Assembly: GCA_050084515.1 (NCBI GenBank)
Contig: CM114273.1
Location: forward strand, 33,542,001-33,606,000
Reading direction: 5' to 3'
Source of the DNA: Blasia pusilla
Lineage: Eukaryota > Marchantiophyta > Marchantiopsida > Blasiales
Length of the DNA stretch: 64,000 nt
Positions 21,514-31,627 of the stretch are shown in pieces. The notes under the pieces were generated by a model. That model did not search any database. It was not told the origin of the DNA and saw only the letters and a program-made list of their open reading frames with translations. Both the position numbers and the translations under genes were made by a program. Each line of letters starts with the position of its first letter. Position 1 is the first letter of the stretch.

Positions 21514-22304
21514 TCAATCAGACACGCTTCCTGCCCAATCAGCATTTATGAATCCCTCTAATTGAAAACTCAAAGAAGGTTCAAATTGAAGCCCAAATTG
21601 AATAGAGAATATCACATATCGCATAATCCTCCTCACAACATCAAGGTGAGGTTTTCGAGGTGCTTGCATAAACTGGCTTACTAGGCCAACAACATAACTC
21701 AAATCTGGTCTGGTTATAGTTAGATAGATTAAATTTCCAACCATGCGTCTGTACATATTATCTTCAGATGGCAAAATCTCACGCCCTCTAATCATCATCT
21801 GTACCATCTATCTCTACATATCCTCTATAGAGATTGGCTTACAAGCCGTCATGCATATTTTAAAAGCATATGAAGAGCATATTGTCGTTGTAGTAACCAC
21901 ATGCTCTCTCCAACCTTGAAAAACTCAATACCAAGGAAGTACTTGAGTTCTCCCAAGTCCTTCATATCAAATTCTACTTGTAACTTAAGCTTGACTTGTT
22001 GTACCATTTCTTCAATACTCCCACTAATCAGGAGATTGTCAACATACAACACAATGAGAACCGTATGATCTTGTCCTCTCAAGACATATAACGAGGAGTT
22101 AGAATGACATACCCTAAAACCCAACTCTTGTAGGACGTATGTAATCTTGCCATACCAAGCTCTTGGAGCTTGTTTGAGCATGTATAGAGCTTTCTTCAAC
22201 CTGCATACGCGAAATGGAAACTTGGGATGCTCGTATCCAAGTGATTGAGTCATATATGCCTCCTCGTATAGATCTCCATTCAAGAGGGCATTCTTGACGT
22301 CCAT
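21514..22304 (-). pseudogene. Copia reverse transcriptase, C-terminal two thirds
   Basis: Two frames (21849-22304 and 21514-21807) give [23 protein letters not shown], the YVD motif followed by LLISG, and then MVGNLIYLTITRPDLSYVVG. In active copia enzymes the catalytic motif is YVDD; here it is YVDN, so one of the two metal-binding aspartates is lost. The frame also breaks at about 21830. Confidence 0.8.
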
Positions 22305-22364
22305 GTGATATAATCTTCACTTCTTACTTACTCCAACTATAACCACTATTCTCGTAGTCAATAT

Positions 22365-22823
22365 TTATGCCATAGGGCTAAATGTTTCATCATAATCGAT
22401 ACCATATTGTTGTGCATAGCCCTTAGCCACCAATCTTGCTTTGTATCTAATAATTGTACCATCTTGATTGCGCTTGATTTTATAAACCCAATTGCAACCA
22501 ATAGCTTCCTTACCGGAAGGTATATCAATCAGCTCCCATGTTTGTTGATGTCTTAATGCAACAAGCTCTTCCTCCATAGCTTCAATCCATTCGATTTTAC
22601 TTGCAATTTCTTCAAAATAACTAGGCTCTTGTTCTTGAAGGGTAGTCATCATATATGCATGATGTGTCGCAAGGAAACCTTCATTTATGAATCTATGAAC
22701 TCGATGTGTAACTCTACTTGATCTACGAAGTTGTTTTTTAGAGATAGATGCCTCTGACACTTGACTCGAGCTCTGACTAGTGTCAACAGACTGAATAGGT
22801 ACTCTTCTCGTCCATGGACTCAC
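22365..22823 (-). pseudogene. Copia reverse transcriptase, N-terminal part with linker
   Basis: The frame holds the linker between integrase and reverse transcriptase and the start of the latter: [61 protein letters not shown]. These are textbook copia motifs. A frame break follows before the DVKNALL block at 22304. Confidence 0.8.
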
Positions 22824-23096
22824 AGATTTAATTGATGAATCTAGGACCTCTCCTAATCATGCACTAGGACTTGGGGAAGTTCAAGACAATGTCTGTTGGT
22901 TTATAGTCATATTCTCTCCCTCAACAAACGAGTTTAGAGATGGAATAGGCTCAGATGGAGCATACCATGACTTAAGCTCATCAAAGGCAACATCGCAACT
23001 AATAATAAGCTGCATAGAGGATGGAATATTGTACTTATATCCCTTAGTTCCATCAACAAAGCCAATGAAGATACATCTTCCAGACTTAGGGTCTAA

Positions 23097-23400
23097 TTAT
23101 TGACGTCTCTCAATAGGAACATCAGCATAACAAATACAGCCAAATACTTTCAAGAAGGAAAAATCAGGTTTACTTCCTGTGAAGACTTTGAATGGAGTTT
23201 TATCATGAACTCCTGCTTTTGGAGTTTGGTTGATTAAGAAGACTGCACATGCTAGAGCCTCTACCCAATACACCTTAGGCATGCTCTTATCATTCAACAT
23301 AGCTCGTGCCGCTTCAGCAATATGTCGATTCTTCCTCTCAACTATTCTATTTTGTTGTGAAGAAAACTGTATCCTCCTGCAAAAGAAAAAAAGTTTTCTG
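23097..23400 (-). pseudogene. Copia integrase, C-terminal fragment
   Basis: The frame contains QNRIVERKNRHIAEAARAM, then KVYWVEALACAVFLINQTP and FLKVFGCICYADVP. These are the third catalytic region (E of DDE in VERKN) and the following conserved part of a copia integrase. Homology stops at about 23395. The catalytic aspartates lie in the missing part. Confidence 0.75.
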
Positions 23401-23544
23401 CCACTTTTTAAGTTCAACACGTGTCGGCACTAGAGGAGTCACTGGAGGACAAGTGTCAACCTCCAAAAGGGTTTGTCTAATAATATGCCTTGCCTCATTT
23501 TCATTCATTTCCATCGGGATTAGGAAAGAAGGGAGCTCCATTGC

Positions 23545-23619
23545 TGTCTGTTTCGACAAGCCCTCGATGTCAGTCATTGAGGGCTTGTCGAAACAGACAA
23601 GCCCTCAATGACTGACATC
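23545..23619. repeat. Two overlapping perfect hairpins
   Basis: Hairpin A pairs 23545-23565 with 23579-23599 (21 bp, 13-nt loop). Hairpin B pairs 23566-23589 with 23596-23619 (24 bp, loop GAAACA). They share bases and cannot both form at once. A TAGC/CTAG tandem (23619-23634) follows immediately. Confidence 0.9.
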
Positions 23620-23639
23620 TAGCTAGCTAGCTAGGCGGG

Positions 23640-24474
23640 TCTCAAGTCAAGAGCTATGGACGGAGAGAGATGTGTGAGCTGACCGGGGGACGGTGTGTAG
23701 CATTGGAAAGTCTTCTTCATGCGAAGTTGAAGAGGTGTGCAATTGCTCTTCACTTGGAGATGCTTAGGACACTCTAGGGGTGGACACTCATCAGGAGAGG
23801 AGCTCTGGGGCAGAGTCTGACAGCAGCACGCGATCGATCCGCCATCGCCTTCGGTGGGCTGCGAAGTTTCAACTGAAGGATCAAACCGCCGTGAATCGCC
23901 CATGTTGTGTCGGATGCGTAGGACCCGTTTCTGGTGGTGTTCTCGGGAGATTTCGTGGTATGCAGCAACTGCTTTGTTCAGAGAGGCCGTTTGTGGTGCT
24001 CAGATTGGTTCTGCCATGAGATGCGGATTTCCGAGTTGAGGTTTTGCAAGTCTTCCCGCCATGTCGTCGTCGAGTACTTCAGGGATTCGCCGTGATCAGT
24101 TTCTCTCGTGAAGCTCCCAAGGTTTGTGAGCCGCTGATGGAGTTGTCAGCCCCACGACTTTCCTTCGGTGGCACAGCCCTACCAACCCTGTCACCAGCCA
24201 CAACACCACTCTCCGATGGTTGGGAACTCATCTCGGAAGGTGCCTCTTCTTCCTTTGAAATGTAGCAGCAGGGTAGCAATTATTCATCCCTCGTAGCCCG
24301 CCTCGCAACTATCTAGATCACCCCCAACTAGGGAGGGGCAGAATCATCATCATTCTCTCGCACCTAAGTCATCCCCAAGCAGGGAAGGATAATCATCATT
24401 CCTTCCACTCGCAACTAGATAATCCCCAGGAAGACAGCAGAATCACTCGCTGCAGCTTCAGCAAAGCGAGGAAG
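23640..24474. other. No gene recognised; possible promoter or 5' region of the zinc-finger/NAC gene
   Basis: Several frames stay open for 60-90 codons on both strands, but none shows a recognisable domain. The segment is the upstream region of the gene starting at 24928. Confidence 0.3.
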
Positions 24475-24654
24475 GTACCGGAGTCTCACCTGCCCATCTT
24501 TGGAACCGGACAACAGGACCCGACGAAGCCGAGCCTCGGGATACCGTATGTACTGAACGTCTACGACGAGTATGACTCTTACATTTATTCATTCATTCAT
24601 AAAGGCGTCCGCATCCCGCCTATCAAGCACTTGGAGAACAGATTTGAATGCTAG
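24475..24654 (+). CDS. Coding-like short stretch, possible exon
   Basis: One plus-strand frame from about 24475 to a TAG at 24652 reads VPESHLPIFGTG, then IPYVLNVYDEYDSYIYSFIH, then GVRIPPIKHLENRFEC. Aromatic and charged residue spacing look protein-like, and the frame is open upstream to about 24440. No start codon, splice signal or known domain is evident. It may be an exon of an unrecognised upstream gene or a remnant. Confidence 0.25.
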   Translation, partial: VPESHLPIFGTGQQDPTKPSLGIPYVLNVYDEYDSYIYSFIHKGVRIPPIKHLENRFEC

Positions 24655-24927
24655 GCTCGCTTGCCTATGATGGGTCTTCTAGTTCCTTCACCCTCTGGGA
24701 CTCTTCTGCTCTAGCCAACTCCATAACATCCCTGACAGCGGAATTGGGAGTGACTGATTGGTGTTGGAAGGAATCAGCTGAAGCAGAGAGGAAGATGCGG
24801 GTGGCTGAAGACCGGTTAATGCGAGAAGAGGGCCGCAGCAGGGATTTATGTAGGTCGTTGTTGGCCGACGAAATCAGCTGGTGGTAGAAGTATCGACGAG
24901 AGTGGTGGAGCAGGAGAGAGGCGGTGC

Positions 24928-27900
24928 ATGGCAATTGCGATGAGCATGGGTACTTGGTGGCAGGAACGGCCTGCCAAACGATTTCGTTCTGAGGATTCGT
25001 GTACACGCAGTATGACGATGGCGAAATGCGGCTACCGTGACTGTCCGAAACCCAGATTTGAGAAGTCGCCTGGAGTTTTTTATCGGACCTGTGGGCTAAC
25101 TCACCACAATATGGCTATGGCAGATGCAGCTGGAAGCTCCATCAGCTCTTCGGAGTCTGGCCAAGAAGGGACGTGTAAGCTCCCAGGTTGCAGTCGTCGA
25201 GTTCAAAACGATGCAGCTACGGAACGTCGAAAAGAATTTTGTAATTATGCTCATCTTCTGAAGTTTAATGAAATTGCGTGGAAGCGATTGGACGAAAGGG
25301 GGAAGCTTTGCAATATAAAAAGCTGCCTCCGACATGTGTATGTCGACAATTGTGGCAAATGTCATGACTATTGTGGCGAAAAGCATGCAATTAAGGCAGC
25401 GAGAGCTCGTGGTGCAGGGGTAGGACCTGAATTCTTTAGGAGAGTCCTTCCCGGAGAGAACGGCGAGGAAGATATGAATACTAACTCTGATGAAGGCGCG
25501 GATTATCCAGGATCGAGCTCGAATACTGTTCCCAGCTCAGGCGGCTCCATGGTACTGCTCATCGATTCAATGTTCCTTCTTGACACTTCCTCTCCTAAGA
25601 CCTGCTGTCAGTTAAGCATTTACGAGGGTTAACTTGTCAACAGAATTCATTCACTAGAAGCGACTAATTTTGAGCTAGTCTATACCTTTTGTCCGTGTCC
25701 ACTCGCAGCAGTCTTGGTCTCCCTCTCTCTCTCTCTCTCTCTCTCGTCGGAAGGCGTTCAAGCACCGTCCAACCACGGCGCGGGGTCTATGGTCGCAAGG
25801 CTACGACAGGCACTACTTAATGAGTACAGTCTCTCTCTCGTCGCAAGGCTCCAAGGATTTTTACAAGGCTACGACAGGCACTACTTAATGAGTACAGTCT
25901 CTCTCTCTCTCTCTCTTTCTCTCTTTACGCCCAAGCACCGTCCAAGTTCCAACCAGGGCGCGTTTAGGGTCTATGGTGGCAAGACTACGACAGGTACTAC
26001 TGAATGAGTACAGTCCCTCTTTTACACCCATCCCAGTCTCAAGCACCGTTCATCCAGGGCGCAGGGTCTATGGTCGCAAGGTTACGACAGGCACTACTTA
26101 ATGAGTAGTCTCTCTCTCTCTCTCTCAGAGAGGGAGAGAGCACTCACACTATATGAGAGTGTCTCCCTCCTCTCTTATGGTACCTTCTTCACTTGCTTCT
26201 CTCTCTACACCCATCCCAGTCCCAAGCAACGTCCAACCAGGGCGCGGGGTCTATGGTCGCAAGGCTATGACAGGCACTTCTTAATGAGTACACTCTCTCT
26301 CTCTCTCTAGCACCGTCCAACCAGGGCGCGGGGTCTATGGTCGCAAGGCTACGACAGGCACTACTTAATGAGTACAGTCTCTCTCTCTCGCACTACTTAA
26401 TGAGTACAGTCTCTCAGCTGATACGTGGAAGCTCTGCATCAACACTGTATATGGTAAGCACTCACACTGTAGGAGAGTCTCTCTTCTCACATATGGGACT
26501 TTCTTCACTTCTTCCTCCTACTGCACTCATTGCAGTTTCACCAGCGCTTCGATTCAAACTACCATTGTGGCTCTTGAAAAATTGGCTTTTTCTGAAAATG
26601 GTCTGTGCTGTTGCTCCATGTTCGCTCACAACACCATCAGAGCTGTTCATCATGATCAGTAGCCTAGATTCTCTGCCCAAATTTGCTGCACTGTGAAGTA
26701 TTTGGGAAACCAATAAAATAAGGTAGATAGTGGTGTAAGGAGCTTAGTGGTTTATACCCGTATTGAAATTACAACTGTGACATCAGGAACGTTTTGTTTT
26801 GATTTGTTTCCATCTGGTGGTAACGTTTTAATTTTAGGAGAAGTGAACTTCCCTTTCAAAATGTCTTAACAGTCTCTTCTTCAGTCTTGTTTTTCAGATC
26901 GGTCAGGTCTAATCCTAGAAGAGCATGAGGCTCACCAGAGCCTAGTTATTCTCTTCGCTACTTTTTTCAATCGGTACAGATGCGAAATTTCCAGCCCTTC
27001 AGCAATAGTGGTTGATCTATTGTGGAGGAGCTGGTTTGTTGTTGAAGTTGGTGTGCTGGTTGACGAAACAACAGTTAGATGAAAGCAAGCATCTCTAGCT
27101 GATTGTTTGTAAGTAAGCCAGCAGTTTCATGCCTTATTGATAGTCTATTTGTCATTCCCTTGTAAATCTAATCCGTTGTGGTACGTTCTTGTTGACTTAC
27201 TTGGAAGCAAAACCATTTTTCACTCTAGAGTGTGGATCAGTTTTTCGAGGTAAAATATCTGGAATCCGTATGCCCTGCACTAACACAGTGTATGGTCAGT
27301 TCTCGCATTTCCAGTTCTCGCACTTCATGAGAGAGTCTCCCTTCTATAACGTGGTACTTCTTCAGTTCTTCCTCCCTAAACCCTTCTTCCACCCATCCAG
27401 TCTCTGGCACCATCCAAGCAGCACGTGGGCTCGGGGGTCTATGGTCGCAAGGCACTTCTTCATGAGTACTGTCGGTATCGAATCTGGCTTCGGAGAGCCA
27501 AGCACCCACCCAGTTGACCCTTGAATTTGGTCTAATGCTGTGAAACTCCAAAAGGGTGTGTATCGATGTTCGAAGTGCTGCTACAACTCCAGAGAGTTTG
27601 CCAGTGCAAGATGTTAGGAGTCGGCCACCCTCTGGCGTTAACAGGGTATCGAAGTCCTTTTCTGCAAATGTGGACGGTTTGTTAATTATGTTGCTGGTTT
27701 GACATCCCCTACAGAGTCAGAGCATAAGTGAACGACCTGGAGATGTGCGTCCTCGTAATCAGGATCACGGAAAGGTTGATATACCGCGTGAAGATTGCCA
27801 GGGGAACAGTGGTTACGGGGAGATTTCGTATCTAGAAATAGCCGATTTCCTCGATGCAGCTTACGAGGCAGCTATGGCCGATCCTTTGAAAAGCAATCCG

Positions 27901-28729
27901 ATTGTCCCCAGACAAGGAGACATCAATATCTTTCAAGGGGTAGATATTTCTAAATCTCATCCTTGGGAAGTCAACAATGGTACGGTCATTTCGTCCCATC
28001 TCTTCTGACTTTCCATGGCTTACCCTAGACTCCTATCATTCATAAACTCGGAGCTTGGCAATTTTCTCACTGGATATGCTAGACGAGTGGTTACAATCTC
28101 AGGGTCGTGCATTGTACTTGTCCTGGGCGTAGCAATTGATGTATACGGAGTATAATCTGATCCTCGATAGAAAGTTACAGACGTATGTTTGACTTTGTGA
28201 ATGGTCTAATGCAGGGGGTAAGAAACCCAGGCATTTCCTACTATGGGTAAAACCGAGTGATATGGATAATAAGCAGGGGAAACGCACAAGAACCACAAGG
28301 GCTTCATTTGGTTGGAAGCAATCCTCTAGGAAATATTCACCCAAGAATGCGTCTGTCATTAGTAGGTATTTCAAATACCAGACTATGACCAATAGTGGAA
28401 AGTCGCATGCTCTGACTGATGAAGAGCAAGAGCACCTCAAGCGGAGGCATGGGCTTCATGAAATTCAGCTCCATCCTCGTGAGAATAAAAGGTGTAGTTT
28501 GGAGAAGGTCCCTGTGATCTGGAAAATTGCACCGCCACATCCTCTGAGGCAACGAAGCAGTAGTGGTTCTCAGGCATCGACAGCAGAAGATCTAGTCGTG
28601 GGGAACGCAAGTGATCTGTTCTACTTTCAGGATAATATAGTCACTACCAATCAGGAGTGGGATATACAGGAAGATCTGGGTCACTTCGATGACATATTTT
28701 CTTATTTGACACCAGGGCTGTATGAATAA
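24928..28729 (+). CDS. Triple Cys/His zinc-motif protein fused to a divergent NAC domain (three exons)
   Basis: Proposed exons are 24928-25551, 27715-27979 and 28215-28729, giving 467 residues. Exon 1 starts at an ATG and encodes three evenly spaced motifs: C34-x4-C39-x15-C55-x3-H59, C83-x4-C88-x16-C105-x3-H109 and C128-x4-C133-x15-C149-x3-H153, probably zinc-binding. Its donor (ATG/GTACTG) is in phase 0, as is the acceptor CCCTACAG at 27714. Exons 2 and 3 join in phase 1 and encode a divergent NAC DNA-binding domain: YLEIADFLDAAY, DISKSHPWEV, FLLWVKPSD, RTRTTRASFGWKQSSRK, VISRYFKYQT, HGLHEIQLHP, WKI. The classical LPPGFRFHPTDEE motif is not recognisable. The acidic C terminus could be an activation region. 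A nuclear transcription factor is likely. The link between exon 1 and exon 2 is inferred from phase alone; two separate genes remain possible. Confidence 0.6.
25715..26430. repeat. CT-rich complex repeat inside intron 1 of the zinc-finger/NAC gene
   Basis: A unit of roughly 90-130 bp recurs about six times. Its parts are a CACCGTCCAACCAGGGCGCG box, GGTCTATGGTCGCAAGGCTA, CGACAGGCACTACTTAATGA, GTACAGT and a (CT)n tract of variable length. Lengths vary mainly through the (CT)n part. Some units carry an additional segment (ACTCACACTATATGAGAG...TTCTTCAC). Confidence 0.85.
27260..27480. repeat. Outlying copy of the intronic CT-rich repeat
   Basis: The same components reappear about 1 kb downstream, still within intron 1: ACACAGTGTATGGTCAG, a GAGAGTCTCCCTTCT box, CACCATCCAAGCAG, GGGGTCTATGGTCGCAAGGC and TTCTTCATGAGTACTGTC. 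The (CT)n tract is reduced. It is more diverged than the main array. Confidence 0.7.
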
Positions 28730-30084
28730 CCTCATCAGAAACATTTGTACATTTTGTCAGAAGAAATTGAAGGTGAGATGTTTTCTTGGGTCTGTATCTC
28801 AAGTGAAAAGTCACGTCGTCTTGCACTAAAACTTGATGGTCTGTTCACATAATCTGCGTCCATCGGGAGGTTAATTATTTCCGGGATCCCGAGTTTGTGA
28901 ATCCCTTCCATTGAAGTCGTCCGCATGGGACGTTGGGGCCTTGTGCAGCTAGAGAAGCATCGTCGGAGGAAGTGCTTGGGGAATGGTGGATGAGGAATCC
29001 AGAGCTCCTGTTCAACCCTGGAGGTGTTTCTCTCACCTCTCGTGGAGCTCCAGTAAAGAAATGCATGCCCTCCTCGTCCATGATGTGTGGAGTTCGGGTA
29101 AAGAGTTCGGGTGATTGTAATGGAGGTGTTCCTCTCACGTGTAATCGAGATGCATGTCGTTGTAGTCGGTATGGTCTTGAAGAAGGAGAGCCAGCTCTAC
29201 AGCTCCATAGCTTCGTCATCACAGCCTCGAGGTCTTGGGCTAGATAGAGAAGCGGAGCTCGAATCGAGAGAAGCACCATCGACCGCTTCTCGAGGAGCAA
29301 AATGTGGTCTGGGAAATGGAGGAGTTGGCACTGGGGAGTCGAAAGCTCTAGATAGTCCCTCTACATAAGCCTTGTGGTAGTCATTTGTAGGTATTTCTCG
29401 CCAGTGGATCTGGAGTCCAGAGATGCCCAAGCCCAACACGTCTCTGTTGTGGATGAACATACTGTCCCTTGTCGATACTGTCTGAGGAATGAATCTCCGG
29501 AATTCACAACTCTGTAGAATTCCGCGAGAGATTCTCGACCTTCCAGAACTTCTCGCACCTTAATTAGATCCACATGCAATCACCACGAGCGTGGGCGAAG
29601 GGATTACATCAACCCTGGGAATGGCGGTGCGTATTCGATCCCCAGCAAACGGATACTTCAAAGATCCGATTCTGCCATGGGACAGGAGTGACCGGCGTCC
29701 GACCGACGAGAATTCTCCCATCGAGTGTCGGTTCCCTAAACCGTGATACCCCTCATTCAACTACCGACGCTTTTCATCAGTGTTCTCCTCCACGTCGCGC
29801 GTAAGACGATCGAACGAACCTGACAAGCGCCATGCGTCCGCAGTTGGACGTGTCTCCGTCCATTCCTCCATCCTACCCCTACGGAGTGGCAGCGGAGTGC
29901 ACGTCACAGTGGGCTTTGATTTACAAGAACCCCCGGTGTTCCGGTCATCCGCTCGGCGGCCCAGGCCAGTTAGGGGAGCGACGTAGTGGCGGGTGGGAAT
30001 TGGCGGGGGTTGACGTAGTGAACGGGAGCTGTGGACGCCCCGCCCCGTAACGGGGAGTTGCGGGGCGTCGGAGGCGAAACTCCC

Positions 30085-30134
30085 AGAGAACTCCTACACT
30101 CCATGTCTGGGTACATGGAGTGTAGGAGTTCTCT
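30085..30134. repeat. Perfect 22-bp hairpin, 6-nt loop
   Basis: AGAGAACTCCTACACTCCAT plus GT (30085-30106) pairs exactly with 30113-30134 around the loop CTGGGT. No mismatches. Confidence 0.95.
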
Positions 30135-30919
30135 AAACTACGACTAGAGATGTCGAAAGTCATTTCGAGCCCGGCAACTGGTGAGGGCGTACTCGTCCTA
30201 CGATTGATTCTCCATTTGTGACTGCACGCGATGGTGCCAGAACGGCAAAAGGATCGAAGTTCTTTTCCCGTCGGATCTCTCTGCCATTGAAGAGTCCGGA
30301 AACTGATGATAGCGTACATCAATTTCCCCGATGGGAGCAACGGCCAAACTCGACGCTCCGAGAGGTGTTGCGCTCGGACACCATGGCTCCCAAAAGTGAA
30401 CTCAGACGGTTGGGCTCGGAATGTACTTTACCTCCACCTTTCCCGCTATTGTTTTCTCCTTAGAGACCGCAGGAAGGCACTAATCACTCCTCGAGATTTG
30501 AAGTGGTCTCGTATCTACAACTTCAACAATCGAAATGGTTTGGAGTCGTAGATATCCAAACTTCTGATCTGACCTCGACTGCGGTATCTTTCAATTCCTG
30601 GAATTTGAATGCACGGATACCGACATTTATCATAGTACCTCCACATCTCGAACCCCAACACGCAACGAATCTGTGATATGTAAACGGCAACGAGCCAAAC
30701 TTCAAACGTAACAACTACTGCACGAACATAAACGCTGCAACTGCGCACATGTAAACGTGAACGCTGCAACGATCACTTAGCTGCAAGCTAACTTATAAAG
30801 CTTTGAAGACCACGAATTGATCCGCTCAGCAATTCTGCCGAAATAAAGTATATGGTATTGCAGGTTACATGTGAGTTACAGGTTCAAACTGAGTTTCTGC
30901 GAGAATTACTTCCCATATG

Positions 30920-30981
30920 TTCCGATCCATATGTGAGTAACACTCCTCCTCCCAGGAGTAGTACTCACATATGGATCGGAA
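30920..30981. repeat. 20-bp hairpin with inner 6-bp stem, 6-nt loop
   Basis: TTCCGATCCATATGTGAGTA (30920-30939) pairs exactly with 30962-30981. Inside, after a 2-nt mismatch, ACTCCT (30942-30947) pairs with AGGAGT (30954-30959) around the loop CCTCCC. Confidence 0.95.
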
Positions 30982-31627
30982 AGAATTCTGAACCTGAACC
31001 CTTTCTGAATTGAGAATAGGGTTTAGGGCTATGGCTCACTTTAAAGATAAAGATACATGGGATACTTTAAATTCATCTTCAAATTTTCTTCTCGATTCTT
31101 TTGGTATATGTATATAAGCTTAAGGTTTGATACTAGTGAAGACTTGTTCATGTAATTTTTCAAGATATATATAGTAGTGTTTAATGACCATTCCCTTGCT
31201 ACACAATAACAAAACTCTTCAAACACAAATTTGGTTTTGTATTAGTTCAATTTATTTAGGTTGAAATCCACTATTCCACTCACTAACGAAACATATCGGC
31301 ATCACTTCGTTAGAGGAAAGCGGGACATTAAGGTCGTGTGGTGTAGAGGAGATGAACAGGTTGCTTACGTCTTACGTCTTCGATACTCTACCTAATGCTA
31401 AGTTGGAAACCCCACCATCTCGAACGCGAACAGTCGGCGACTCATACCAAGAGACGCATGATACGCGCACAATTGATCATAAATTAGTGTCCAGGCGACC
31501 AAAACTTGTCGAGCAGCGAAGGAGTCTGCTTGCATCTTGTACTGTCCAGTGATGTCCAGCTACGAGCTCGAGAAGATGGGCCCGTTCGTCGATCGGGACA
31601 TCGCACCTCTGCGGAGAGTGATTTTTT

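Larger units (their letters stand above)
20775..23400 (-). mobile_element. Ty1/copia retrotransposon, 5'-truncated
   Basis: On the minus strand the element runs from a remnant of integrase (about 23395), through reverse transcriptase and RNase H, to a polypurine tract and a putative 3' LTR (20775-21074). Gag, protease and most of the integrase are missing, so the element lost its 5' half. It interrupts the 180-bp satellite, whose unit is cut after CTCAAGAT at 20774. Stops and frame breaks separate the pol blocks. Confidence 0.8.
28730..31627. other. Intergenic; no gene recognised
   Basis: Open frames occur on both strands (for example minus 28875-29300), but none shows a recognisable domain or splice pattern. 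The segment holds several strong hairpins, listed separately, and becomes AT-rich after 31 kb. An inverted repeat around a GC-rich core (GACGCCCCG at 30034-30042 with CGGGGCGTC at 30061-30069) precedes the hairpin at 30085. Confidence 0.45.
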
